Below, one piece after another: positions 55,236-63,397 of a stretch of 64,000 nt of DNA. The notes under the pieces were generated by a model that was not told the origin of the DNA, made no database searches, and saw nothing but the letters and a program-made list of their open reading frames with translations. The stretch is from NCBI GenBank assembly GCA_025358055.1, contig JANYKV010000066.1:1-64000 (forward strand), read 5' to 3'. Source of the DNA: Gemmatimonadota bacterium. Its GTDB lineage: Bacteria; Gemmatimonadota; Gemmatimonadetes; Gemmatimonadales; GWC2-71-9. Each line of letters starts with the position of its first letter. The first letter of the stretch is position 1. Both the position numbers and the translations under genes were made by a program.

Positions 55236-56305
55236 CCGCGCCATCGGTTCTTCTCGTCGCCCGCTTTGATGATGCGCTCCACGCTCACGCCGCCCACCGG
55301 CGCCGGGCATTGGAGCGTCTCGGATGCCGGGTGACCTGCTTCGACCTGTTGAAACGGCCGGGCCTTTTGACCCGGCTCACCGGCGGTGACCTCAAGACTC
55401 GCCTAGCCCGAACCCTTGAGAGCGAGTCCTTCGAGCTGATCTTGGTGGTCGGTGGGGTCGAGGTCGAGGAGGGATGGGTCGACGATCTTCGCCCCCTCGG
55501 CCGGGCGAAATGGGTCAACTGGTTCCCGGACGACCTGCGCACGATCCGGGAGGCAGCAGATCGGGGCCGGCCGTACGATGAGGTGGTGGCGGCCTCCACC
55601 GATGTAGCCGGTGCGCTGGCCGGGGCCCTCGGCCGAATCGTCGCGACGATCCCCCTCGCGGCGGATCCCTCCGTCTACCGACCCGTGAACTCTCGCGACC
55701 AGTTTCGGGCCAACGTCGTCTTCGCCGGTTCGGCGACAGCCCGGCGCGAAGCGCTGCTTACCGAGGTGGTGGAGTTCGGGCTGGCCCTATGGGGCCCGGG
55801 TTGGCGGCGCACCTCCCTCAAGGACTATTGTCGCGGTGAGGTACCGAGCACCGAAGATTACGTGTCCGCCTACAGTGGTGCCTCTGTCGCGATCAACATT
55901 CACCACGTTTACGAAGAGGCCCGGCAACCCGAAGCACATTGCAATCAGCGGCTGTTCGAGCTCGCCTCGATTGGCGTGCTTCAGGTCACTGACGAACGGA
56001 CCGATCTCCCGCGCGTGTTCGCTCCGGGTCAGGACCTGCTCGTGTTCCGGAACGCGTCCGAGCTGCGCGCGTTGGTGAAAGACGCCCTACAGGACCCGGC
56101 GACGGGAGAGCGCCTGGCCGCCTCGGCCCGACGCGTGGTCTTGGCGAGGCATACCTACATGCACCGCATGTCGGAGCTGCTCACCCGGTGTGGGTTCTCC
56201 GTGCCGATTGTTGGCGGCCCAGGCCTCACCACTCCGGGAGAACCCGATGCCGACTCACTGCCCCCGGTGCCGGCCGACGTGGTCCGCGCCGAAAGCAGCG
56301 GCTAG
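55232..56305 (+). CDS. CgeB-like glycosyltransferase, paralogue of 57399-58343
   Basis: 357 aa from ATG 55232, overlapping msbA as ATGA. Two Rossmann-like halves are visible. The N-terminal half has VLLVARFDDALHAHAAHRRRALERLG and WVNWFPDDLRTI. The C-terminal half has VVFAGSATARREALL, LWGPGW, ASVAINIHHVYEEA and NQRLFELASIGVLQVTD, characteristic of the CgeB/DUF3880-type GT-B group. Sugar donor and acceptor are unknown. The gene 1.1 kb downstream at 57399 has the same order of motifs, so the two are probably an old tandem duplication. Confidence 0.82.
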   Translation: MTAPSVLLVARFDDALHAHAAHRRRALERLGCRVTCFDLLKRPGLLTRLTGGDLKTRLARTLESESFELILVVGGVEVEEGWVDDLRPLGRAKWVNWFPDDLRTIREAADRGRPYDEVVAASTDVAGALAGALGRIVATIPLAADPSVYRPVNSRDQFRANVVFAGSATARREALLTEVVEFGLALWGPGWRRTSLKDYCRGEVPSTEDYVSAYSGASVAINIHHVYEEARQPEAHCNQRLFELASIGVLQVTDERTDLPRVFAPGQDLLVFRNASELRALVKDALQDPATGERLAASARRVVLARHTYMHRMSELLTRCGFSVPIVGGPGLTTPGEPDADSLPPVPADVVRAESSG

Positions 56306-56399
56306 GAAGGACCACCACCACAAAGCCGAGTGCCCCGGGGAGGGACCCTGCGGCAGAGCCCCGGCCCCGCCACGACACTTGTTCAGAGCTTCCCTCGCC

Positions 56400-57332
56400 C
56401 TACGCTCCGAGCCGCCGTCCCGCCGGCAATGTTCCACTTGTAATGCACGACTGGTAGTATCGAAGGTATTCCGCTGCCATGACTTGATGCGAGAAATGAC
56501 GGACCGCGTGGTCGCGGCAGGCGGCAGCGCTCAGGTGATCCAACCTTCCACGCTCCACGATCAATTCCTCGAGGTCGTTGCCCAGGGCGCCAACCTGGGG
56601 CGTAATGATTTCCGGCAGGGCCCCTTGCCGCGTGCCAAGCACAGGGGTTCCACTCATCAGGGCCTCAACCAGCGTGAGACCGAACGGTTCCTCCCAAAGC
56701 GCGGGCATCCAAAGGCAACGCGCATCGGCCAAGAGCTCGGCCTTTTCCTTTCCTGCAACCTGGCCGACGAATTTCACATCCCGCCGAAGGCTCGGTCGCC
56801 AACCTCCAGCCACGATCAGGCGGTGCCCAGTGCGCCGGGCCCCTTCGATGGCCCAATGGTAGCCTTTGGAAGAATGTAGGCGGCCCAAGAACAAATCGAA
56901 GTCGCCCTTCTGTTCCCGGAAGATGTAGTCGGCTGGGTCGATGCCGTTGTAGACGAAGGCCGTGGTGCCGTGTCGGGCCGCATGGCGGGCGCTCAGGCAA
57001 ATCAGGTTCGGCGGGAGTATTTCGCCGGGCTTCGCCAATCCATGCAGGGTCCACACTAAGGGTATGTCGCCATGGGCACGAAGCGGCCGGTGCGCGTGGA
57101 CAATGTCCACGCCGGGTGGGAGATACGGCCCCACGTTGAAATCTGCGTGCGCTGCGACATTCGGGTCGACCGGGATGAGTGTGGCTTCCGGCACGGACGA
57201 GCCGGGCCCGGCCAAAAGAGATACGCGATGGCCGAGGGTGGCCAGGCCGCGGGCGAGCCAGACGACCACGCGTTCAGTTCCTCCGTATCCTCGCACCGGA
57301 AGCCGACTATGGTACAACAGAGCGATATGCAT
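56400..57332 (-). CDS. Glycosyltransferase family 4, inverted within the cluster
   Basis: 310 aa from ATG 57332. The GT-B start HIALLYHSRLPVRGYGGTERVVVWLARGLA is followed by the donor domain, with DLFLGRLHSSKGYHWAIEGAR, AGGWRP and the C-terminal EEPFGLTLVEALMSGTPVLGT. This acidic ExFGLxxxEA motif is the retaining donor-binding site of GT4. It is the only gene of the cluster on the minus strand downstream of msbA. The 94-bp spacer to its left shows nothing recognisable. Confidence 0.92.
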   Translation of the reverse strand: MHIALLYHSRLPVRGYGGTERVVVWLARGLATLGHRVSLLAGPGSSVPEATLIPVDPNVAAHADFNVGPYLPPGVDIVHAHRPLRAHGDIPLVWTLHGLAKPGEILPPNLICLSARHAARHGTTAFVYNGIDPADYIFREQKGDFDLFLGRLHSSKGYHWAIEGARRTGHRLIVAGGWRPSLRRDVKFVGQVAGKEKAELLADARCLWMPALWEEPFGLTLVEALMSGTPVLGTRQGALPEIITPQVGALGNDLEELIVERGRLDHLSAAACRDHAVRHFSHQVMAAEYLRYYQSCITSGTLPAGRRLGA

Positions 57333-57398
57333 CTGGGCGCAAAGTAGGCGCGCGTCGTCGCTGGAGGTACCCTCGGCCCACGATTAGATTTGCATCGC

Positions 57399-58343
57399 AT
57401 GACCGCGTTCGCCGGGTTGCGGGTGGTGCTGATCGCTCGGTTCAATCGGCGGTATCACCATGTGGGGTCCGCCATCGCCCGGGCGCTCCACCAACTGGGC
57501 TGTGAAGTCACTCCGTTCGACGAACGAACGCGCGGATTGCACCGCCTGCTCGGCGTTGGGCTGGAAAGCCGCCTCCGTCGAACGATTCGTCGATCCCGCC
57601 CCGATTTGGTCCTCACGTTCAAGGCGGAGCAACTGAGTGAGGGGAGCATCACCTCCCTCCGCGGGGAATCCCGGGCCCGCTGGGCCACGTGGTTTCCCGA
57701 TCCGCCCCACAGTCTCGAGCTTGCCGTTCGGCTGGCCCGGGCTCATGATATCGCATTCGCCTTCGATTCGTATATCGTCGAGCGAGAACGAGCGGTTGGG
57801 ATCGACGCGCACTATCTCCCATTCGGATGTGAAATTGTCCCGGTGCGACCCGAGACCGGGTCACCGGGGAGCCGGATCGTTTTCGTGGGATCGCGGCAAG
57901 CCGAGCGGGATGTGGTATTGGACGCGATCGACGATCTTGGCCTCGCGCGGTGGGGGCCGGGGTACCCGTTGGGACCCCTCTTTGGGAGTCAGCTCTCCCG
58001 CGCGATTTGTGGAGCTGAGGTGGCGCTCAATGTCCATCAGTTTTATGGAGAACCGGTGCGACTTGCGGACTACGGGCGCGGAGCAAACCTGCGCGTCTTC
58101 GAGTTGGCCGCCCTCGGTACGGTGCAATTGTGCGATGCCAAGCAGGACATTGCGCGCCATTTCCAGGATCGCGACGAAATCGTTCTCTTTCAATCGATCG
58201 CCGAGATGCGGGCCCTGGCACTCGGACTTCTCGCCGACCCCGAACGCAGGGCCTCCATTGCCGCCCGGGCGCGGGCGCGGGCGGAGCGGGAACATGGCTG
58301 GACGCCTCGGCTCGAGGAGTTGTTGACGATTGCCCTACGCTGA
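57399..58343 (+). CDS. CgeB-like glycosyltransferase, paralogue of 55232-56305
   Basis: 314 aa from ATG 57399; TTG 57390 would add three residues. The same plan as its upstream paralogue is seen: RVVLIARFNRRYHHVGSAIARALHQLG, WATWFPDPPHSLEL, RIVFVGSRQAERDVVLDAI, ARWGPGYP, AEVALNVHQFYGEP and NLRVFELAALGTVQLCD. The FP-D-P variation suggests a different donor. It begins the run of closely packed plus-strand transferases ending at 60963. Confidence 0.82.
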   Translation: MTAFAGLRVVLIARFNRRYHHVGSAIARALHQLGCEVTPFDERTRGLHRLLGVGLESRLRRTIRRSRPDLVLTFKAEQLSEGSITSLRGESRARWATWFPDPPHSLELAVRLARAHDIAFAFDSYIVERERAVGIDAHYLPFGCEIVPVRPETGSPGSRIVFVGSRQAERDVVLDAIDDLGLARWGPGYPLGPLFGSQLSRAICGAEVALNVHQFYGEPVRLADYGRGANLRVFELAALGTVQLCDAKQDIARHFQDRDEIVLFQSIAEMRALALGLLADPERRASIAARARARAEREHGWTPRLEELLTIALR

Positions 58344-58355
58344 CCTTTGCCCCTA

Positions 58356-59222
58356 GTGCCGCCGATCTCCGGATTCACTCTCGTGCGGAACGCCATATTG
58401 CTCGACTTCCCGATCGAAGCGAGCATCCGCTCCCTGTTACCACTTTGTGACGAGGTGGTGGTCAACGTCGGGGCTTCCGACGATGCCACCCTCGATCTCA
58501 TCCGGGGCATCGAGGATCCGCGCGTTCGGATTCTCGAGACGGAGTGGAATCTCGCCGATCGCGACCGAATCCTCCGAGATGAGACCCTGCGAGCTATGCG
58601 GGCGTGTCGTCACCGGTGGGGGATGTACATTCAAGCCGACGAAGTCCTTCACGAGGCGGGCGTCCCGCTACTCCGCGAGGCCGTCAATGTGGTGGACGAC
58701 GACCCCCGAGTGGAAGGTCTCTTAGTCCAATATCACCACCTATTCGGTGACCCCGGCACGGAGGCGGTCAACCGTCGTTGGTACCGGCGTGAGGTCCGCG
58801 CTGTCCGGCTCGGGACGGAGTACATGGTTCATCCGTTCCGCGACGCCCAGGGTTTCCGAGTGGGCTCCAACGACCGAAAAATTCGAGCGCGCCTGACGGG
58901 GGCGGAAATGTTTCACTATGGCTATACCCGCAGCGCCAGCGCCCTGCGGGGCCGGAAGGAAATTGATCGCGTGCTGTATCCGTGGATGAAAGAGCGCCCT
59001 GAGGACCATCCCTTGCTGGATTGGTTCCCCGGGCTCCGGCCGTTCACCGGCCAACACCCCGCTGCCGCCCAGGCATGGGTCGCCGCGCATGCCTACGACC
59101 CGGATCGGATCGTATCCAAGCCGCATTTTCAATTCGATCATTTGCGTTTCTATGCTTCCGGCCTTGTCGAGCAGCTGACGGGGCTCCGCGTCTTCGAATT
59201 CCGGAACTACTCCCTTGTCTGA
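58356..59222 (+). CDS. Glycosyltransferase family 2
   Basis: 288 aa from GTG 58356; TTG 58347 adds three residues. A GT-A domain opens with ISGFTLVRNAILLDFPIEASIRSLLPLCDEVVVNVG and carries the metal-binding DxD-like QADEVLH. The C-terminal half has aromatic stretches (RRWYRREVRAVRLG, AEMFHYGYTRS) suited to an acceptor site. It overlaps the next GT2 by 8 nt (TTGTCTGA). Likely adds a sugar to a surface glycan; the sugar is unknown. Confidence 0.88.
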   Translation: MPPISGFTLVRNAILLDFPIEASIRSLLPLCDEVVVNVGASDDATLDLIRGIEDPRVRILETEWNLADRDRILRDETLRAMRACRHRWGMYIQADEVLHEAGVPLLREAVNVVDDDPRVEGLLVQYHHLFGDPGTEAVNRRWYRREVRAVRLGTEYMVHPFRDAQGFRVGSNDRKIRARLTGAEMFHYGYTRSASALRGRKEIDRVLYPWMKERPEDHPLLDWFPGLRPFTGQHPAAAQAWVAAHAYDPDRIVSKPHFQFDHLRFYASGLVEQLTGLRVFEFRNYSLV

Positions 59223-59994
59223 GCGGATTCCCTTGACCGTGGTGATTCCGGTGTTGAACGAAGCCCGTCTCATCGAGGAATGTATCCGCAATGTCTCGTG
59301 GGCCGACCAGGTCATTGTCGTGGACGGGGGCTCTACCGACGCGACCGTGCCGCGGGCGCGCGACCTCGGTGCCGAGGTGCTCATTCAATCCCCGAGTGAC
59401 ATCGCGGCGCAGCGAAACGCCGGAATTGCCGCCGCCCGTCACCCCTGGGTACTGGCGATTGACGCGGATGAGCGGGTGACCGACGATTTACGTGAGGAGA
59501 TCGGCCGGGTCATCCAGGAGACCCGCTATTCGGCCTACCGCGTCCGCCGCCAGAATTTCTACCTCGGCCAGGAACAGCGACGGGGTCGGTGGGGGCGTGA
59601 TTGGGTGGTCCGGCTCTTCTTGCGCGACTTCCGGTTTAGCGGCTCGACGGCCCACCCATCGCTCGGCACCGGCGCCGAGGTGGGAACGCTGAGTGGTTGT
59701 CTCACCCACGTGCCCTACCGGGATTTGTCCCATCAACTGGAGAAGATGAATCTGTATGCCCGTTGGGGCGCGCAGGATCTCTACGCGCGCGGCCGCCGCG
59801 CCTCCTTCACCGACCTGATCTGGAGGCCGTGCTGGCGCTTCATGCGCGCCTATGTTCTGTCCGGGAGCTGGCGGGATGGAAGGTTCGGCCTGGTAACGTC
59901 CATCTTGGGCGCGTACACCGGCTTTCTCAAATATGCCCATCTGTGGGCGCTGGAGCGGGAACACGACCAATCCGCGGCCCCGCCCGGAACCTGA
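59215..59994 (+). CDS. Glycosyltransferase family 2, WaaE/KdtX-like
   Basis: 259 aa from TTG 59215, overlapping the previous stop. The GT-A opening LTVVIPVLNEARLIEECIRNVSWADQVIVVDGGSTDAT, the nucleotide-binding AQRNAGIAAARHPWVLAIDADERVT (IDADE) and LRDFRFSG recall LPS core glucosyltransferases of the WaaE type. A C-terminal stretch of hydrophobic and basic residues (FMRAYVLSGSW) may bind the membrane. It is followed directly by the GT4 gene at 59995. Confidence 0.9.
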   Translation: MSERIPLTVVIPVLNEARLIEECIRNVSWADQVIVVDGGSTDATVPRARDLGAEVLIQSPSDIAAQRNAGIAAARHPWVLAIDADERVTDDLREEIGRVIQETRYSAYRVRRQNFYLGQEQRRGRWGRDWVVRLFLRDFRFSGSTAHPSLGTGAEVGTLSGCLTHVPYRDLSHQLEKMNLYARWGAQDLYARGRRASFTDLIWRPCWRFMRAYVLSGSWRDGRFGLVTSILGAYTGFLKYAHLWALEREHDQSAAPPGT

Positions 59995-60963
59995 GTGTCT
60001 GATATTCGTTGGTTTGCCCCGAACCGATTCTGTACGTTGGTCGTTCCCCGTCTCCGAGCCGCCGGACTGGCGATTGCGCTATCAGGCGATCGGCCGGCCC
60101 GGCTCGCGGTGGCGATGGACAACCAGACCGCTGTCGCGGCATTTCGATATGCGGTCCGCCACCGGGCCAAGCTCCTGCTCTATCTTTGGGATCTTCCTCC
60201 CTGGCGTCTGGGCCGCGGTCAACCGGATTGGGTCGGCGCCGTGGGAGGGCGGATCCTCCGGATTCCGCGGCTATCCGGCCGATATGTCGAACGTCCGGGC
60301 TACTACAGCCGGCTCCGTTTCATCGCTCACCAGGCCGACGAAGTCTGGGTGCCGAGTGAGGCCACGGCCCGCGACGCCCAGGCCCGTTTTGACTTAGCGA
60401 CTCGCCACGTCCCGTATTGTTTCGATTCCGACCGCTTCGTGCCGGGCCCGAGGTGGACTGGAACTCCCCCCGTGCTCCTCAGCATTTCGCGGTTGGTTCC
60501 CCATAAGAATCACGCGGTGCTGATCGAGGCCGCGTCGGAGCTGCCCGAACGGGTACGGGTGAGAATCATCGGACAAGGCGGAGAGTATCAGCGCCTGAAG
60601 AACAAAGCCTCCATGGCCGGCGTCGATCTGGACCTGGGCGGGAACCTCGACGACTCGGCCCTCCTCGACGCCTACCGCCATGCGTCGATCACAGTGTGTC
60701 CCAGTCGCTTCGAAGGGTTCGGGCTTACGCCGCTGGAGAGCATCGCGTGCGGGGTGCCGGTGGTCGCATCGGATATTCCGGCCCATCGCGAGTTTCTGGG
60801 CTCGGCCCCCCTGTGGTTTCGCCTGGATGACCGACGCAGTTTGGTGGACTCGATTGTGGCCGCGCTCCAAGCTCCAGTGCCGAATCGGCACGCCGTCGAC
60901 GCATGGGTGATCGAGCGGGCGGTGGAGCGTTTCCAGACCGGTCTGGCGCGACTGCTGGCCTGA
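59995..60963 (+). CDS. Glycosyltransferase family 4
   Basis: 322 aa from GTG 59995, the codon after the previous stop. The N-terminal acceptor domain is short. The donor domain has VLLSISRLVPHKNHAVLIEAASELP, GQGGEYQRLKNKA and CPSRFEGFGLTPLESIACGVPVVASDIPAHRE, the classic GT4 ExGxxxxE region. It is the last complete transferase of the cluster; a repeat patch follows. Confidence 0.92.
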   Translation: MSDIRWFAPNRFCTLVVPRLRAAGLAIALSGDRPARLAVAMDNQTAVAAFRYAVRHRAKLLLYLWDLPPWRLGRGQPDWVGAVGGRILRIPRLSGRYVERPGYYSRLRFIAHQADEVWVPSEATARDAQARFDLATRHVPYCFDSDRFVPGPRWTGTPPVLLSISRLVPHKNHAVLIEAASELPERVRVRIIGQGGEYQRLKNKASMAGVDLDLGGNLDDSALLDAYRHASITVCPSRFEGFGLTPLESIACGVPVVASDIPAHREFLGSAPLWFRLDDRRSLVDSIVAALQAPVPNRHAVDAWVIERAVERFQTGLARLLA

Positions 60964-60990
60964 TCTCTCTGGGCCCGAATTTGCGTGTGT

Positions 60991-61065
60991 TTCTGTCATT
61001 GCGAGTCGCGCCCGAAGGGCCGACGAAATAATCGGTGCCCGCGTTCACGCCACTTCTGTAATTGC
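60991..61065. repeat. Dispersed intergenic repeat, second locus
   Basis: TTCTGTCATTGCGAGTCGCG with GACGAAATAATC lies at 60991-61032, and a second partial unit TTCTGTAATTGCGAG starts at 61054. The unit matches both arms of 38671-38779. Here the two units are in direct, not inverted, order. Confidence 0.65.
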
Positions 61066-61202
61066 GAGTCGTCATCGTCCATTCGAATCTGCCGCCACGC
61101 TGTGGTCTGGGCACCTGTTCATGGTCTGTTCCCGGTTCCTCGGGGATGTACGTCTTGCAGGGAACATCACTCTCATGCGCGGCGACACCGCCGGCGCCGG
61201 CG

Positions 61203-61277
61203 ACGGCCTATCGTGAGGCGATCCGGCGGGACAGCACCAACGGCGAGGCGCAAGGACGGCTGCGCGATATCGGCCGG
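61203..61277 (+). pseudogene. Possible TPR-protein C-terminal fragment
   Basis: In frame this reads TAYREAIRRDSTNGEAQGRLRDIGR, which looks like the last helix pair of a tetratricopeptide protein. There is no matching N-terminal part in the spacer between 60964 and 61310, so it would be a relic. The stretch is short and the call is weak. Confidence 0.3.
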
Positions 61278-61310
61278 GCGCCGCAATGCGGGATCGGAGG
61301 AACCAGCGCG

Positions 61311-61664
61311 TCATGACCTCCTCACCTTGACCCCGCCCCGCATCGTCGGGTGCAGCTTGCAGCCATAAGGCGACCCGCCCACTCGGCTCACCACGATGCT
61401 CCCGCTGTGGCTCGGCGTAAGGATGCCGGTGTCCCACCCGTTCTTCCCGTCTGCCGTCGCGGTGTGCGGCACGATATCCCGGTTCACCCAGACGATCGTG
61501 TCTCCCGGCGCCACCTCCAGGGCCGCTGGATGGAACTCCATCCCGCGAATCTCCACCACGTGGCGCCGGGGAGCCGGGGCCGGGCCGGCGTGAGCCAGAC
61601 CCAGCCCTGCGGCACTCAGGAGCGCGACGAGCAGCCGCGCCCGCCGCGTGTCAGGCGACTTCAC
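61311..61664 (-). CDS. Cupredoxin (plastocyanin/amicyanin-like), secreted
   Basis: 117 aa from ATG 61664, overlapping the DUF4142 stop as ATGA. A signal peptide (about residues 1-26) precedes a blue-copper fold. Copper ligands appear as His in IVPHTATA and the Cys, His, Met set in YGCKLHPTM. Such proteins shuttle electrons or bind copper in the periplasm. The pair with the DUF4142 gene, under the divergent regulator, suggests a stress- or metal-responsive unit. Confidence 0.9.
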   Translation of the reverse strand: MKSPDTRRARLLVALLSAAGLGLAHAGPAPAPRRHVVEIRGMEFHPAALEVAPGDTIVWVNRDIVPHTATADGKNGWDTGILTPSHSGSIVVSRVGGSPYGCKLHPTMRGGVKVRRS

Positions 61665-62203
61665 GACCCGTTCCCAAGCCCGCTCCGCACGTGCTTTGCG
61701 TGCTCCAGGTGCGCGGCGATCGCCGGGCGCACATCCACCAGCAGCTGCTTGAGCTCGGGGTTTGAGGCCGCGGGGATGAGGACGTGGTCCAGCGCATCGA
61801 GCACGGCCTGGTGATAAGCCACTTCGCGGTCCATGTAGCCCCGGTCGAAGGCGCTCCCCTTGAACGGCTCCAGCGCGGAGCGGGCCTGGGCGGCGCCAGC
61901 GAGCAGCGACTGGCTCACCGAATTGTCCTGCGGGGTGACGTGGAGTCGGCCGGCGAGCGCCGAGGCCTGTTCGTTCACCGCAGTGTGGTCGCGGATCATG
62001 GTGGCGGCGAACTCCCGCACCTGGGTGTTCTGGGTCCGGGTCTGGGCGTACTTGGCCAAGGTGACGTCAATGGTGTTGGCGGTGACGGCCACGTGGGCGA
62101 CCTGCGGATCCGAGAGGTTTGGCGCCGGGGCCTGGGCGCTGACCCCGGTGGCGGCGGCCAGGGTTAGGAAGGCGGCGAGGGCGGGTGACGGGTATCGCGA
62201 CAT
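61661..62203 (-). CDS. DUF4142 family secreted protein
   Basis: 180 aa from ATG 62203. A signal peptide ends around GVSAQAPA. The mature part is a four-helix, ferritin-like DUF4142 domain: HVAVTANTIDVTLAKYAQTRTQN, VREFAATMIRDHTAVN and GYMDREVAYHQAVLDALDHVLIP. The family is periplasmic and of unknown function, often found near stress genes. A perfect TATAAT box precedes it. It shares its promoter region with the divergent regulator. Confidence 0.88.
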   Translation of the reverse strand: MSRYPSPALAAFLTLAAATGVSAQAPAPNLSDPQVAHVAVTANTIDVTLAKYAQTRTQNTQVREFAATMIRDHTAVNEQASALAGRLHVTPQDNSVSQSLLAGAAQARSALEPFKGSAFDRGYMDREVAYHQAVLDALDHVLIPAASNPELKQLLVDVRPAIAAHLEHAKHVRSGLGNGS

Positions 62204-62239
62204 GGATGGCTCCTGGTTCGGGGTGTGTTAAAGGGCTGC

Positions 62240-62318
62240 TCTAAAACTAACAGTTGCTATTATAGTGACCACAGGCGGGCCCCGTCAAGACTTCTCGAAA
62301 GCCGGGCACTGTTTTAGA
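62240..62318. promoter_or_regulatory. Paired inverted half-sites, candidate operator of the divergent regulator
   Basis: TCTAAAAC at 62240-62247 and its complement GTTTTAGA at 62311-62318 frame the divergent promoters. The first lies just downstream of the minus-strand -10; the second overlaps a TAGAAT -10-like box (62315-62320) placed 6 nt before the regulator ATG. Binding at both would control both genes. Confidence 0.5.
62259..62288 (-). promoter_or_regulatory. Promoter for the DUF4142-cupredoxin pair
   Basis: On the minus strand TTGACG (62283-62288) is followed after 18 nt by a perfect TATAAT (62259-62264). The start codon is 55 bp downstream. Confidence 0.7.
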
Positions 62319-62326
62319 ATGAAGGC

Positions 62327-63028
62327 ATGGAACCCGGGGAACTGGAGGCCCAGATCGCGGGGCTGGCGGCACTGCATGAGCCGGTGCGGCGGCGGCTCTA
62401 TCTCTATCTCGCCTCCCGGTCGGAGGATGTGAGCCGGGACCAGGCCGCCAAGGCGGTGGGGGTGTCACGGGCGCTGGCGGGATTTCACCTGGACCGGCTG
62501 GCGGAGGAGGGGTTGCTCGACACCAGCTTCCGGCGGCTCTCGGGGAAGTCGGGTCCCGGGGCGGGGAGGCCGTCGAAGCTTTATCGCCGGTCGGCGATGG
62601 AACTGGCGGTCAGCCTGCCCGACCGGCGCTATGAATTGGCGGCGCGGATCCTGGCCACGGCGGTGGATGCGGGCGGGGCGCGGAAGACCCAGGCGGTGCT
62701 CACCCAAGTGGCTCGGGGCATCGGGGAGCGGATCGGGGAGGAGGCGAAGGCGCGGGCGGGAAACCGGCCGGGGAGGAAGCGCCGGCTAGCGGGCGCGATG
62801 GCCGCCCTCGCGGTGCATGGGTACGAGCCGGCTGAGGAGGGCGGGGAGATCCGGTTACGGAACTGCCCGTTTCACGCCCTGGTGGCGGACCATAAAGACC
62901 TGGTCTGCGGAATGAACCTGGCGTTGATCGAGGGGGTGGTTAGAGCGCTCGGGGTGGAGGGGGTGAGGGCGGTGCTGGACCCGACGCCGGGGATGTGTTG
63001 TGTGAAGGTGGGGGTGGAGCTGGAGTGA
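62327..63028 (+). CDS. HTH transcriptional regulator with C-terminal cysteine cluster (SufR-like)
   Basis: 233 aa from ATG 62327. An N-terminal winged helix (residues about 10-75) includes DQAAKAVGVSRALAGFHLDRLAEEGLL. The C-terminal half carries RNCPFHALVADHKDLVCGMN and, 40 residues on, GMCCVKV. Four cysteines in this order recall the iron-sulfur-binding domain of SufR-type repressors. It is divergent from the DUF4142-cupredoxin pair and probably represses it in response to iron-sulfur status, redox or metal. A TAGAAT box 6 nt before the ATG suggests a leaderless transcript. Confidence 0.87.
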   Translation: MEPGELEAQIAGLAALHEPVRRRLYLYLASRSEDVSRDQAAKAVGVSRALAGFHLDRLAEEGLLDTSFRRLSGKSGPGAGRPSKLYRRSAMELAVSLPDRRYELAARILATAVDAGGARKTQAVLTQVARGIGERIGEEAKARAGNRPGRKRRLAGAMAALAVHGYEPAEEGGEIRLRNCPFHALVADHKDLVCGMNLALIEGVVRALGVEGVRAVLDPTPGMCCVKVGVELE

Positions 63029-63046
63029 TGAGCTCCTGCATTTGAC

Positions 63047-63190
63047 CTCCCAATCGGACTGGCTGTATTCGTCGATCGGGCCGAAGTTGGCGATCCCCGC
63101 GTTGTTCACGAGCACGTCGAGTTTGCCGTACGCCTTCACTGCAGTGGCGACCGCCGTGCGTTGGAGCTTGGACCCGAGTCGGCGCATCAA
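63047..63190 (-). pseudogene. Short-chain dehydrogenase (SDR) fragment
   Basis: The minus strand encodes AVKAYGKLDVLVNNAGIANFGPIDEYSQSDWE, with the SDR NNAG motif and the helix that follows. The cofactor motif TGxxxGIG and the YxxxK catalytic segment are absent. It is an internal piece of about 48 codons without domain ends, so a relic. The rest of the 63029-63397 spacer shows no gene. Confidence 0.7.
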
Positions 63191-63397
63191 GCCTTGAGGG
63201 TCTAGGGCTTCCCTAAGCGTGAGGAATCGCGAAAAGGCTCACGCCGGCATGGGGAGGGGGCTTCAGTCCAGAAGCATGCCCTTCCGGTAAGTGCATTGTC
63301 AAAACGGGCCTAACCCCGCTTCCAACCCCATCGTGCGCACCGGCACCATCGCAGTATCTTGTCTGACAGGCGAATGAGCGCCTCCCTGGAGGATCGA

